From IMG/VR virus record IMGVR_UViG_3300020160_000289, positions 27,549-91,548 of that record: a stretch of DNA of 64,000 nucleotides. The stretch is one strand, 5' to 3'. Positions 43,580-53,134 of this stretch are shown here, piece after piece. Numbering within the stretch: the stretch's first letter is position 1; every line of letters begins with the position of its first letter. The stretch is from a virus. The notes under the pieces were generated by a model. That model was not told where the DNA came from, did no database searches, and saw only the letters and a program-made list of their open reading frames with translations. Made by a program: the position numbers and the translations under genes.

Positions 43580-44592
43580 TATAGGCTATTATAGATATCT
43601 AATAAAGTCTTTTTATCGAACTGATCGCTGTCGATATTAACAAGTTGCTCAGTTACAATCTGATCAACGCTTTCAAATTTACTGTCTACTTGATCTTCTA
43701 GTACAGCATCTAAATTATCTTTGTCCTGTATTAAACTGATTTCTCTAACATCGTGTTCTTTAACAAATGTCTCTTTGATAAAGTTAGCTTCTTCAAAGCT
43801 GATATCGATATCTAGGTTGACTTTTAGATACATTTTACTTTTCATAATTGTATCTTTTTCGTCAATTAATCGACTAAGTTTAACTGATCTAAATTTAGGA
43901 GCATCGGGCCAGACACGATATTCAGGAGTTCCTCCCCAATCCATAAACATCATACCTCGATCATCGTCCCATGTATCGGAAAAATTGTGCGGAAACGCAT
44001 TGCCGATATAGACAATCTTGTCACGGGCTTGTCGTTTATGGAAGTGACCACTAAAAACATAGTCTTGATGCTTGAAGTGATTGGCCTGTAATTCCCCGTG
44101 ATCAGGCATTTGTACCATAGCGTTCATATAGAACAGGGGTAATTCAAAATGCCCGAACATGTATTTGCTTTTAACTTGACTGATAGTCTTCCACTCGTCA
44201 CCTACTAACCACGGTACAAGGGTAACATCGCCTAAAGTGGTGACAGAGTCTACGACAGTTACGCCGGGAATATGGCGTCCGAACGCACTACTATGGATGT
44301 CTCGCTTGTCCTTGTAGAACAAATCATGGTTACCTGGGAACCAAAAGAACTGCTCAAATGCGGCACCTAGCTTTTCTAAGCACCGCATTGAAGTATCTAA
44401 CGTAATTAAATTGATTGAGTTACGATTATGATGCCAATCCCCGAGGAAGATACAAGTTTCACAACCTTCTTTTTTAGCTTCAACAATAAACCAATCTACA
44501 AAATCTTCACAATCTTGATTGTGTGTAGAACTATTTGATTTTAGTCCAAAATGTATATCGGTAAAACAAGCAACTTTCTTGAATAATGGCAT
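43579..44592 (-). CDS. 47: Recombination endonuclease subunit gp47 (SbcD/Mre11-like)
   Basis: 337 residues, the usual length. Metallophosphoesterase motifs in order: Asp12 and His14 in CFTDIHFG, GDWHH (51-55), GNHD (87-90), a GHFE segment near residue 145 and SGHFHKRQ near 180. The C-terminal third is the capping part. It is the nuclease partner of gp46, acting on phage DNA ends for recombination and host DNA breakdown. First gene of the operon, with a sigma-70-type promoter upstream and an AGGAG ribosome-binding site, so early or middle expression is expected. Confidence 0.94.
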   Translation of the reverse strand: MPLFKKVACFTDIHFGLKSNSSTHNQDCEDFVDWFIVEAKKEGCETCIFLGDWHHNRNSINLITLDTSMRCLEKLGAAFEQFFWFPGNHDLFYKDKRDIHSSAFGRHIPGVTVVDSVTTLGDVTLVPWLVGDEWKTISQVKSKYMFGHFELPLFYMNAMVQMPDHGELQANHFKHQDYVFSGHFHKRQARDKIVYIGNAFPHNFSDTWDDDRGMMFMDWGGTPEYRVWPDAPKFRSVKLSRLIDEKDTIMKSKMYLKVNLDIDISFEEANFIKETFVKEHDVREISLIQDKDNLDAVLEDQVDSKFESVDQIVTEQLVNIDSDQFDKKTLLDIYNSL

Positions 44593-44613
44593 TAATTAGG
44601 CTCTCCTAGAACT

Positions 44614-44643
44614 AGTATAACAGAATTACACTAGTAAGATCAA
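44614..44643 (-). promoter_or_regulatory. Sigma-70-type promoter for the gp47-gp46 operon
   Basis: Minus strand: TTGATC (44638-44643), 18-base spacer, TATACT (44614-44619), about 22 bases before the gp47 ATG. The -35 overlaps the end of the gp55 gene. There is no TAAATA box here. Confidence 0.6.
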
Positions 44644-45545
44644 GCCCCTTCCTCTTCTTCGACGTCCGGTTCTTCTGATTTAGGCTGTCTAAAGTGTTTG
44701 TACAACTCTGCTTGTCGAGCAGTTTCTTCTGCGTATTCATCTCGACTTTGACGAGTAGAACTAGGAGTTAACCCATTTACTTCTAACATGTCATCACGAA
44801 TATTCTGCATCTTCTTTTCAATGTTTAATACTCGAGTAAAACTGTTAGTAACGGCAGCGGTATAGTAGGCAAACGGGTTTTCACTTTTTGATTCGTCAAA
44901 CTGTAATCCAATTTGGCTTAGTTGTAGGATCGCCTGTCCGCGCATTTCTTCATTGTAGGTATACCCCCGCCAATTGCTACGTTGTGCGTAACGTTCGCTA
45001 AGTTTAATAAACATGCGACCTAAGTTTTCTGTAATTCGACCATGGTCTTTGCTAAAGTTGCCTTTGTCTAAAGTTCCTTTCCAGTGACTTTTTCCAACAC
45101 ATACTAGTTCATCATTGTCCTCAAATTTCCAATGCTGGAAAGGAGGAAAGTTAATTTTGTCATGAGCATCTGCTGTACTTTTAACTGTTTTCTTTCTTCC
45201 AGGAGCCTCTGGAATATGATCAAACGTCATGATTCTAAAAACTAATTCGTTTTTTTGTATAGTTTTATAGTCCGGAGTCACATCTGCTAGTTTAATTTTT
45301 TTATCTCCGTCTAACCTTGCTTGATTAAACGCAAGCAATCCTAGTCTTTTTGCTTTAATTCTTTTTGCTTCGGCGATCGTTCTAATATTAATCTTATCTA
45401 GATTTGTTAAGATTATATCGTGCTGACTATATTCTGGTTTGATAAAACTTGAAAACGTAACCTTACTTCTATGTATTTCTGCTAATAAATCTCTATTATT
45501 TAAATACCGGACTTTGCGTCCTGTGGGCGATATTGATGTGGCCAT
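44640..45545 (-). CDS. 55: Late-transcription sigma factor gp55
   Basis: 301 residues, longer than T4 gp55 (185), with an N-terminal extension of about 100 residues. The core (residues about 170-246) matches: ITENLGRMFIKLSERYAQR, the YTYNEEMRGQAILQL segment, then ESKSENPFAYYTAAVTNSF and LNIEKK, the sigma region-2 like part used by T4-like late factors. The C-terminus is acidic (EEPDVEEEEG); T4 gp55 uses its C-terminus to contact the sliding clamp, so this tail may do the same. It directs host RNA polymerase to the TAAATA-type promoters in this window. Good ribosome-binding site AAAGGAG. It has both a host-type and a late-type promoter upstream. Confidence 0.9.
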   Translation of the reverse strand: MATSISPTGRKVRYLNNRDLLAEIHRSKVTFSSFIKPEYSQHDIILTNLDKINIRTIAEAKRIKAKRLGLLAFNQARLDGDKKIKLADVTPDYKTIQKNELVFRIMTFDHIPEAPGRKKTVKSTADAHDKINFPPFQHWKFEDNDELVCVGKSHWKGTLDKGNFSKDHGRITENLGRMFIKLSERYAQRSNWRGYTYNEEMRGQAILQLSQIGLQFDESKSENPFAYYTAAVTNSFTRVLNIEKKMQNIRDDMLEVNGLTPSSTRQSRDEYAEETARQAELYKHFRQPKSEEPDVEEEEGA

Positions 45546-45570
45546 CTTGGTGTGGTCTCCTTTATTTGTT

Positions 45571-45600
45571 AGTGTAGCATTTACGCAACACCGTTGTCAA
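45571..45600 (-). promoter_or_regulatory. Sigma-70-type promoter for gene 55
   Basis: Minus strand: perfect -35 TTGACA (45595-45600), 18-base spacer, -10 TACACT (45571-45576), 26 bases from the ATG. This is what a factor needed before late transcription should have. Confidence 0.7.
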
Positions 45601-45619
45601 CCATTAAAAAACTGTGTTT

Positions 45620-45627
45620 TATTTATG
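45620..45627 (-). promoter_or_regulatory. Late promoter-like CATAAATA upstream of gene 55
   Basis: Minus-strand CATAAATA 75 bases upstream of the gp55 ATG. It abuts the plus-strand late site at 45629-45636. Confidence 0.5.
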
Positions 45628-45628
45628 G

Positions 45629-45636
45629 GTAAATAA
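45629..45636 (+). promoter_or_regulatory. Late promoter-like GTAAATAA for the baseplate operon
   Basis: Plus-strand GTAAATAA 19 bases upstream of the first baseplate gene, followed by AGGAAAA as ribosome-binding site. Confidence 0.55.
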
Positions 45637-45654
45637 CGGTATAGGAAAATAACT

Positions 45655-46854
45655 ATGGCCACATTAGACGAACTAGACGCACAATGGAACGCACAATATG
45701 CGGTAGTGCTAGCAAAGAACAAAGAACGCATCGCCGCTCTAACAGCCGTTGCTCTATCTGCCGAATATCAAAATGGCAACGAAGCTACTAAAAGCCGTCT
45801 GGAAAGCCAATCGGGACCTGCTGAAGCAGCCAGATTAGCATTTAACGAAGAAAATCAAAAGCTCACGGCAATAGCAAATGAATTTAATGCAGCCAAGCGC
45901 GAAGCGGCCGCCGCCGCCAAGGCCGCCGCCGCAGAAGCAAAAGCTGCCGAACCTGAATCTACTGTTAAAACTCCGGGAGCGACAAACGATTCTCAGAGCG
46001 ATCAAGCAACAACTAATGCCTATGCTAATCCTAGTTTAACACCGGATCCGACGACACAAACATTTGACGACGGCAGTTCTATCCAAACATTCGATGACGG
46101 ATCTACTTTAGTCACAGATTCCGAAGGTGGATATTCATCAACTAACAGTACTGATTCTGATTCAGGGCAAGAGTCTCGTTTTGGTAATCTTAGAAGTATT
46201 TTTGGAGGTGCTATATCTAAAGGAGCAGAACCCTCAACTTCTAAAGGCGCATCGGCAAAATGGGGCGGAGCAAAAGATCTTAGAGCTTATTTGCGTGTAC
46301 CTGGCTCTTATCTATCAAGCAACTATACAAGCGCATTGAGAGAATTTGCAGGAATATTATTTCCCTATACGCCGGACATTAGTTATGACAATCAGGCAAA
46401 TTATTCTGCGGTAAATCCTACACACTCTAACTATACACAATATTTTTTCAAGAACAGTTCTGTTAGTGCGATATCAGTAACTGGAAAATTTACAGTACAA
46501 AATGAAAAAGAAGCAATTATATACCTAAGCGTTCTTCACTTATTAAGATCTTTAACAAAGATGCGCTTTGGCGACGACTCCAACGCCGGAGCCCCACCGC
46601 CGGTTTGTAGGTTTGACGCATACGGTGATTTTATGTTAAGCAATGTTCCTGTTTCAGTAGCATCTTTTAAAACTGAATTACCAAATAATGTTGATTATAT
46701 TTCAGTTAAGAGCGGAAATTTTAAAACTAGTTTAGTTCCTACAATTTCTACTATTAACCTTTCATTGAATTTAATGTACAGTAGAAAAGAAATTCAAGAA
46801 TTTTCTGTCGACGGATGGTTGTCAGGAAGTCTTAAAGGTAGAGGATATCTATGA
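45655..46854 (+). CDS. 54: Baseplate tail-tube cap/initiator protein, gp54/gp48-like
   Basis: 399 residues. Residues about 1-110 are helical with an Ala/Lys run, and 110-200 are a low-complexity Thr/Ser/Asp linker (FDDGSSIQTFDDGSTLVTD). The folded part from about 205 to the end carries AYLRVPGSYL, FAGILFPYTPDISYDNQAN with HSNYTQYFFKNSSV, LHLLRSLTKMRFG and GAPPPVCRFDAYGDFM, typical of T4-like gp54/gp48. These proteins cap the baseplate and seed tail-tube growth. Which of the two it is cannot be decided, because only one copy occurs here. The stop overlaps the start of gp53 (ATGA). Confidence 0.85.
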   Translation: MATLDELDAQWNAQYAVVLAKNKERIAALTAVALSAEYQNGNEATKSRLESQSGPAEAARLAFNEENQKLTAIANEFNAAKREAAAAAKAAAAEAKAAEPESTVKTPGATNDSQSDQATTNAYANPSLTPDPTTQTFDDGSSIQTFDDGSTLVTDSEGGYSSTNSTDSDSGQESRFGNLRSIFGGAISKGAEPSTSKGASAKWGGAKDLRAYLRVPGSYLSSNYTSALREFAGILFPYTPDISYDNQANYSAVNPTHSNYTQYFFKNSSVSAISVTGKFTVQNEKEAIIYLSVLHLLRSLTKMRFGDDSNAGAPPPVCRFDAYGDFMLSNVPVSVASFKTELPNNVDYISVKSGNFKTSLVPTISTINLSLNLMYSRKEIQEFSVDGWLSGSLKGRGYL

Positions 46855-47150
46855 CAACTTATTCTAAAACAAGTCCGTATTATACAACTGAAGAAACTGG
46901 ATCGTATCTGGATGTTATTAATTTTAGAGATATTCCGGCGCAATCCGACGATATTCTTTTTATGGTAACCCAACAATATACGCATCGCCCAGATTTGCTT
47001 GCTTACGATCTCTATAGTGATGTTAACTTGTGGTGGGTATTTTCTGTAAGAAATAAAGATGTCTTAAAAGATCCTATATATGATATGACAGCAGGACAGA
47101 GAATATATCTTCCTAAATTATCTACAATAACAAACTCTCTAGGATTGTAA
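46851..47150 (+). CDS. 53: Baseplate wedge protein gp53
   Basis: 99 residues. HRPDLLAYDLYSDVNLWWV followed by FSVRNKDVLKDPIYDMTAG and RIYLPKL is the gp53 pattern, a LysM-like fold. T4 gp53 is 196 residues; short versions are common in distant relatives. It clamps adjacent wedges around the hub. Four-base overlap with the preceding gene and 1-base gap to the next. Confidence 0.9.
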   Translation: MTTYSKTSPYYTTEETGSYLDVINFRDIPAQSDDILFMVTQQYTHRPDLLAYDLYSDVNLWWVFSVRNKDVLKDPIYDMTAGQRIYLPKLSTITNSLGL

Positions 47151-47151
47151 T

Positions 47152-50100
47152 ATGGCTGATAATTGGCAAGGTCCTCCATCAAATGATCCAGGAGACAACT
47201 CTAATATATTAAACAATTATAAGTCAGTGACCTATAATTTTACTCTTGCGGCCATTAGTCCTACTGATCTAAAAAATCCTTCTTCTTATAGAAATAACAA
47301 ATTAAAATATATAATTGCCGCTAGCAAGGGCAAAGGTATCAACGCCATGTCTTCGGATGTAGTTCCTATCGAAACAAACATTACCGAAACTGAAACAATT
47401 AGAGAAGGCGGCCGAGTGTTAACTACTGTAGATAAGGTCACAGGAGTCAAAGTAGATTCTAAAACAGGAGAATCGGCAGTCAATAGCTTTAATGAACTTA
47501 GTCCCGGTGCCTTGGATTTGTTTATTGATGGGCTAGAAGTTGAATCAATTATTGCCCCTAACAATCAAACAGGTGTCGCTACTTCTACTAAACTTAGATT
47601 TGAAATTTTTGAACCTTATAGTGCTAACGGTTTTATTGAAGCTATCCACGTTGCAGCAGTGGCAGCAGGATGGACCGGATATTTAGGCGCGGCATACTTG
47701 ATAAAAATAGAATTTTTAGGATATCCTGATAATATTACAGACCCAGTTGCTGAACCAGAAACTGTTAAAGCTACCAAATATATTCCAATAAGACTAACCG
47801 GAACAGAAATGGAAGTTACTGAAAACGGTACTAGGTATAGATGTTCAGCTATTCCGTTCAACGAAGCCGCACACAGTATTCCTAATCAAATTTTCACTGA
47901 CGTGTCTTTCAGCGGCGACGATGTGGGATCAGTATTAACTAATCTTTTTGAAAATTTAAACAAAAGTTCCGAAGCTAGAGAGCAAAAAGAAAAATCAGCA
48001 GACGCTGCCAAAGTCTTTGACAAGTACGAAATTTATTTTCCCGAGTTGCCAAAAGAAGGCGAAGCAATATCGCTAGATTCTAATCTTAAGAAGAACGATA
48101 TAGCTGGAGCAAAAATAAATGAAAATTTAAGATCTAACAACATTTATAAATTTCCTCCAATTGAAAATTCTCCTAATGCTGATCGTCCTAAGAACATGAA
48201 ACAAAATACCGAGACTGGAGAAATGTATGATGCAGGAGACATTCCTCCTCCGGCCGGAACACAAAAGAAAACACCTCAAGTACAATTTTCTAAAGGCGCT
48301 AATATAACAGAGATCATTGAGGCTGTAATTCGAGATAGTCATTTTTTAAAAGAAATTTTAGAAGACGTTGAAAAGTCCAAAGACTCTGACGGCATGATAT
48401 CTTATTTTCAAATAATGATCAATACCATTCCAGGAGCAATGGATAGTACAACTAATCAACAAAAATTTACATATCAATATATTGTTGTTCCGTACAAGGT
48501 ACATTTTTCTAGATTACCAGGCCAAGAAAAATCAAAGTACAAAGCTGAGAACATGAAACGATATGTAAAAAGAGAGTACAACTATCTTTATACAGGAAAA
48601 AATATTGATGTATTAGCATTTAAATTAAATTTTAACAACTTATTTTTCCAGGCTGCTGTACCAAAAATGGCCAACAGCGATCAATCCGGTACCGCAGACG
48701 GCGCTGGAGCATCTAATCAATCCGATGTCAAACAACCAACCGGCGCCGGCTCTGGAGCAGACCAATCTCAATTAGGCGTTGCAGCTACTAGGAGTGATGG
48801 CAACGCAGTTACATCTAGTGGTAAAGGCCAAAGTTCGCAAACAGATCCGTATTTTAAAATTGCTGAGCTTGCTCATAATTCGATCTTAGAAAGTGTCAAT
48901 CTAATAACAGGTGATATAGAAATATTAGGAGATCCTTTTTATCTTTCTACATCGGGCATGGGCAATTATTTGCCTAAATTAAAAGATAATGCCATGACAG
49001 CCGACGGCGAAGCATCTTTTAATACTGGTCCGGTTGTGGTACGAATTAATTTTAGAAACCCAATTGATATTGACAACACAACCGGATTTGTAAGATTTTC
49101 AGATAAGGTACCTTTTAGCGGAATATATCAGGTACTTAAATGTAGAAACTCTTTTAGAGACGGAGTTTTTAAGCAGACATTATCCATTATGAGATTCCCG
49201 GGGCAGATAGAAAATAACCCTATTAAATTAAAAGAAACACCTGCCTTTGATTTTATTGAAGGTCCTAAGATCGGAGAACAAACAGTTATTGATTCAGCTC
49301 CGGCTGATGTTGGTAAATTTGGTGCTAAGTCAAATGACCTTAACATATATTCTCTAGTAGGCAAAGGCTTCCCGCAAGTAGGTGCCGTATCGGCACAATT
49401 TAAAACTGCCGCCGGTCTGCTTGGCGCAGGCTCAGCATTGTTAAATCAAGCAACGTCCGGATTACCTACAGGATTAAATTTAGCGGCAGGCGCAAATTCT
49501 TTACTTAAAGGAATACCTGCTGGAGTCGACACACTGGCTAAACTAGCAACATCAAATTTTAGTTTAAATCCAGCGGCCGCATTAACACAGGCTGGAAATA
49601 TAGCATCGTCTGTTATCCCCGGAGATCCTGGATCATTGCTAACACAGAATTTTTCATCGTCGGCTGCTAACATAGTTAACAATGCCTACAATGCTTCGGC
49701 AAATGCCGGAATTAAAACTTCTTATAGTTTAAATTCTGCGTTAGGTGCGACCAGGGGACTTCTTGGAAATTCTCTAGCAACTGCTAGTAGTCTAGGAGAC
49801 CCGTCATCATTTATCAACAGCGTTGGGGACAAAGTTTCAAACATTACTTCTATCCTACCAAACGGCGAGACTGGCGGATTAACACCTGCTCAGGCGGCAT
49901 CAGTTATTTCTGATGCGACGGCAAGAGGTGTATCTGCTGCATCTGCTTTAACCAACGCCAACGCATTTGGATTCAACCTTTCTGGATCTTCATTGACTCC
50001 GGCAAGTATTACAGCTAAGTTGGGAATTGATGCTAGCCAACTATCTGGATTAACAGGGAAACTTGATAGTAAACTTGCGGCTGAAGTTGAATCGATCGCC

Positions 50101-50790
50101 AAGTCAATTCCGGAAAATGTTAATTTAAACTCCGTTAAAGATACTGGTATTGTAATGGCCAATCTAGCAAAAGACTCACTACAGAATTTGCCAGCGATGC
50201 CACTTAAACTTAAGGCACCAGCCGCCGACCTTCCGGCGAGATCTTTTAGTTCTGAGCTTACTGCAGAACAACGTGCCGCTGTTATAACAGAAGCCACAGA
50301 AAAAGGAATCCCGGTAGAACAGGCCTTAAGAAATGCGGCAATGTTTGGTATTAATATTCCAAACTTGTCTTCTGCCGCTAAGGCAATTTCTCTAGCTGAC
50401 TTGCCTCAGCCGTTGCGAGGAGGTTTGCCAGGCGCTGGACTTAACCTTCCTGGGTTGATGGATTCTGCTTTAGGAAAACTAACGTCAGTACAAAAGAGCC
50501 TAGCAGGGATCGTCCCCGGTGCCGGAGCATTTGGTTCTATAGAAAACGGTATATCAAGTGTTCAACAAGCACTAGGTAATCCAGGATCTGCGGTCACTCA
50601 ATTGGCAAACTTAGGAAAGAGCGTTACTTCTAAGTTTGGAAGTTTAACTGCATCCGCAGCCGGACCTTTAGACAAGCTAATGAACAATGCCGTAAATAGC
50701 TTAAACGATCCTAACGCCGCACCTTATACAGGAACAGATCCTATAGTAAGAAGACGTCTAGGTTTACCTCCGATAGAAGAAGAAGCATAA
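47152..50790 (+). CDS. Large baseplate hub-associated virion protein
   Basis: 1212 residues. The N-terminal part (1-720) is folded and beta-rich (LSPGALDLFIDGLEVESII, KIEFLGYPDNI, YIPIRLTGTEMEVTENGTR, then YLYTGKNIDVLAFKLNFNN and LITGDIEILGDPFYLST). The last recalls hub proteins of the gp27 kind. From about 740 the chain is low-complexity Ala/Ser/Leu/Gly helix with internal duplication: LTPAQAASVISDATARGVS near 910 and LTAEQRAAVITEATEKGIP near 1035. The position between gp53 and gp5 in the baseplate operon supports a hub role, but I cannot prove equivalence to gp27. Confidence 0.7.
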   Translation: MADNWQGPPSNDPGDNSNILNNYKSVTYNFTLAAISPTDLKNPSSYRNNKLKYIIAASKGKGINAMSSDVVPIETNITETETIREGGRVLTTVDKVTGVKVDSKTGESAVNSFNELSPGALDLFIDGLEVESIIAPNNQTGVATSTKLRFEIFEPYSANGFIEAIHVAAVAAGWTGYLGAAYLIKIEFLGYPDNITDPVAEPETVKATKYIPIRLTGTEMEVTENGTRYRCSAIPFNEAAHSIPNQIFTDVSFSGDDVGSVLTNLFENLNKSSEAREQKEKSADAAKVFDKYEIYFPELPKEGEAISLDSNLKKNDIAGAKINENLRSNNIYKFPPIENSPNADRPKNMKQNTETGEMYDAGDIPPPAGTQKKTPQVQFSKGANITEIIEAVIRDSHFLKEILEDVEKSKDSDGMISYFQIMINTIPGAMDSTTNQQKFTYQYIVVPYKVHFSRLPGQEKSKYKAENMKRYVKREYNYLYTGKNIDVLAFKLNFNNLFFQAAVPKMANSDQSGTADGAGASNQSDVKQPTGAGSGADQSQLGVAATRSDGNAVTSSGKGQSSQTDPYFKIAELAHNSILESVNLITGDIEILGDPFYLSTSGMGNYLPKLKDNAMTADGEASFNTGPVVVRINFRNPIDIDNTTGFVRFSDKVPFSGIYQVLKCRNSFRDGVFKQTLSIMRFPGQIENNPIKLKETPAFDFIEGPKIGEQTVIDSAPADVGKFGAKSNDLNIYSLVGKGFPQVGAVSAQFKTAAGLLGAGSALLNQATSGLPTGLNLAAGANSLLKGIPAGVDTLAKLATSNFSLNPAAALTQAGNIASSVIPGDPGSLLTQNFSSSAANIVNNAYNASANAGIKTSYSLNSALGATRGLLGNSLATASSLGDPSSFINSVGDKVSNITSILPNGETGGLTPAQAASVISDATARGVSAASALTNANAFGFNLSGSSLTPASITAKLGIDASQLSGLTGKLDSKLAAEVESIAKSIPENVNLNSVKDTGIVMANLAKDSLQNLPAMPLKLKAPAADLPARSFSSELTAEQRAAVITEATEKGIPVEQALRNAAMFGINIPNLSSAAKAISLADLPQPLRGGLPGAGLNLPGLMDSALGKLTSVQKSLAGIVPGAGAFGSIENGISSVQQALGNPGSAVTQLANLGKSVTSKFGSLTASAAGPLDKLMNNAVNSLNDPNAAPYTGTDPIVRRRLGLPPIEEEA

Positions 50791-50791
50791 C

Positions 50792-53095
50792 ATGTCATTT
50801 TTAACAAGAAAAAGATATAAATTACCACACCCAGGTCCTTGGGTCGGAGTTATTACAAATCACCTTGACCCTACTTATATGGGAGGTTTAGAAGTTTCTT
50901 TAATTAAATCTACGATGGGAGAACTTGAATTACAAAACGAAACGGTTGTAGTTAGACACATGACTCCTTTCTACGGAGTTACTCCTATATCAGCAGAAGG
51001 AACAAACTCATCAGATTTTAATGATGTTCAAAAAAGTTATGGAATGTGGTTTGTTCCCCCTGATCTAGGCACAAGGGTAATGTGTATATTTGTAGACGGT
51101 GATCCCAATCAAGGCTATTGGATAGGATGTGTACCTGACCAGTTTCAGAATCATATGGTTCCTGGAATCGCATCAAGCAAAGCGTCTGCGATGACTGCCG
51201 AACAAGAAAAGAAATACGGAACAAGAAATGTTCCTGTGGGAGAATTTTTAAAGAAAGGTAGAGATCTTTCAATTGGTCGGCCCGACGATTTTACTAAACC
51301 TATACATCCCTTTGCTGATCGATTGTTAGCACAGGGATTGTTGACAGACACAATTAGAGGGGGCAGTTCTAGTTCGGCTCGTCGAGAAGTTCCGAGTGCT
51401 GTATTTGGTATTAGTACTCCCGGCCCACTAGATAAAACCGGAAAAAAGGGTTATATTGGTTACGGAAAAGTAGCAACAGCGCCAGTTAGTAGACTAGGCG
51501 GATCTTCTTTTGTAATGGATGACGGAGATAAAGACGGCCAAAATGAACTAGTAAGAATACGAACAAGAACAGGCCACCAAATCTTATTACACAACAGTCA
51601 AGATTTAATTTATATTGCCAACAGTAAAGGTAGTGCTTGGATTGAACTTACAAGTAATGGCAAGATAGATATATTTGCTGAAGACAGCATAAGCATTCAT
51701 ACTGAGCAAGATTTTAACTTTAGGGCCGATCGAGATATTAATTTAGAAGCTGGCAGAGATTTAAAAATTTCAGTCGGTAGAAATATGCAAACTGAAGTTA
51801 CTAAGGATTTAGTCTTAGTAGTTTCTCGAAATGGTTTTATAACCTATTCTGGTACATTAGATCATAGTGTTGATTCCGATGCTGTATTTTCTTATGGTAC
51901 AAATTTACATGTTGGTGCTGGAGGTTCTATCTTTAATACAGCAACTAAGAATTATCATGTGACCGCCGGAACTAATATCTTTGAAACTGCAGTTGGCACG
52001 ATGAATTTAAAATCCGGAGGCAACATGCTACAGAGTACTGGCGCCACATTTAATGTTGGTGCGGTTGGGCTGTACTTGGCTACTGCTAGCGATATACATT
52101 TAAACGGTCCAGCGGCGTCCTCGGCCAAATCTGCTACTGCTGCCGATTCTGCTACAATTCCGTCTGCGCTTCCTCGATACTATTTGCCTAATAGACAAAA
52201 AGACTCAGGGTGGGATGATGGTAAGTTTTATAAAGCAACCGACCTTAATTCTATCATGAAGCGTGTTCCAACTCATGAACCTTGGGATCACCATGAAAAC
52301 GTTAATAGGTCGCTGTTTGAACCGACACTCACTGATACAGATGCGCCTACTCCTACTAAACAGCAAAAACAAAAAGGAACAGGGCCAGTAAGTCCTGTAA
52401 CTCAGTCTCCGGGAGAAGCAGGTAGGGGTACACAAGGTAATCCTAATCCAGCAAGACCGATATCCCCTCCGGTGCCAAATTTAAATAGGGCCGACATGCC
52501 AGCGGATTGGACTAAAGATTTAGCATTTTATAAGAAAGTTAAAGAAGTTGCTACGGCATTAAATTGTTCTCACATTGACTTATTATGTTGTATGGCGTTT
52601 GAAACAGGAAGAACGTTTAATCCAGCTTTAAGAAATAGTATCGGAGCAACTGGATTGATACAATTTATAAGACCAACTGCCATTGTCTTGGGAACAACTA
52701 CAGATTATCTAGCTACATTAACTAGAGTACAACAAATGGACTGGGTACTAAAATATTTTAAAGCAGGACCTATTAGAAAACTATCATCAGTTACATTAGA
52801 AGATCTTTACATGGCTATCCTTTGGCCAGCCGCAGTAGGTAAGCCAAATGACTATGTTCTATTCTCAAGTCCGTCTAAAGCCTATGAGCAGAATAAAGGC
52901 CTTGATAAAAATAAAGATGGTAACATTACTAAAGAAGAAGCGGCTGCTAAAGTTAGAGATCAGTTGAATTATATTAGAGGACAGTTGCTAAAGATACCAG
53001 ACGAGGGCGGAGTATGGACAGACAGCTCAGGCAATCCTATTTTGTCAGGAGATGGTACTCCAGTAAGATACGGCCCTTACCCGCCCGTTCGTTAA
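50792..53095 (+). CDS. 5: Baseplate spike protein gp5-like with C-terminal cell-wall hydrolase
   Basis: 767 residues. OB-fold domain (1-125: GPWVGVITNHLDPTYMGGL, GMWFVPPDLGTRV, GYWIGCVPD). Linker, then the gp5/VgrG-type beta-helix (about 240-440: NELVRIRTRTGHQILLHNSQ, then IDIFAEDSISIHTEQDFNF and LEAGRDLKISVGRN). A Pro/Gly/Gln linker (510-565) leads to a lysozyme/transglycosylase-like domain (570-735) with likely catalytic Glu604 in MAFETG, GATGLIQF (618-625), and an EF-hand-like loop at 705-716 (DKNKDGNITKEE). It punctures the outer membrane and cuts peptidoglycan. In T4 gp5 the lysozyme sits between the OB fold and the helix; here it follows the helix. Confidence 0.9.
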   Translation: MSFLTRKRYKLPHPGPWVGVITNHLDPTYMGGLEVSLIKSTMGELELQNETVVVRHMTPFYGVTPISAEGTNSSDFNDVQKSYGMWFVPPDLGTRVMCIFVDGDPNQGYWIGCVPDQFQNHMVPGIASSKASAMTAEQEKKYGTRNVPVGEFLKKGRDLSIGRPDDFTKPIHPFADRLLAQGLLTDTIRGGSSSSARREVPSAVFGISTPGPLDKTGKKGYIGYGKVATAPVSRLGGSSFVMDDGDKDGQNELVRIRTRTGHQILLHNSQDLIYIANSKGSAWIELTSNGKIDIFAEDSISIHTEQDFNFRADRDINLEAGRDLKISVGRNMQTEVTKDLVLVVSRNGFITYSGTLDHSVDSDAVFSYGTNLHVGAGGSIFNTATKNYHVTAGTNIFETAVGTMNLKSGGNMLQSTGATFNVGAVGLYLATASDIHLNGPAASSAKSATAADSATIPSALPRYYLPNRQKDSGWDDGKFYKATDLNSIMKRVPTHEPWDHHENVNRSLFEPTLTDTDAPTPTKQQKQKGTGPVSPVTQSPGEAGRGTQGNPNPARPISPPVPNLNRADMPADWTKDLAFYKKVKEVATALNCSHIDLLCCMAFETGRTFNPALRNSIGATGLIQFIRPTAIVLGTTTDYLATLTRVQQMDWVLKYFKAGPIRKLSSVTLEDLYMAILWPAAVGKPNDYVLFSSPSKAYEQNKGLDKNKDGNITKEEAAAKVRDQLNYIRGQLLKIPDEGGVWTDSSGNPILSGDGTPVRYGPYPPVR

Positions 53096-53117
53096 CGGCA
53101 AAATCATGGATATTAAA

Positions 53118-53129
53118 CCTAAATAAATA
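53118..53129 (+). promoter_or_regulatory. Late promoter-like CCTAAATAAATA before gene 25
   Basis: Overlapping TAAATA and AATAAATA boxes ending 5 bases before the gp25 ATG; a transcript from here would be nearly leaderless. Confidence 0.45.
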
Positions 53130-53134
53130 TTACT

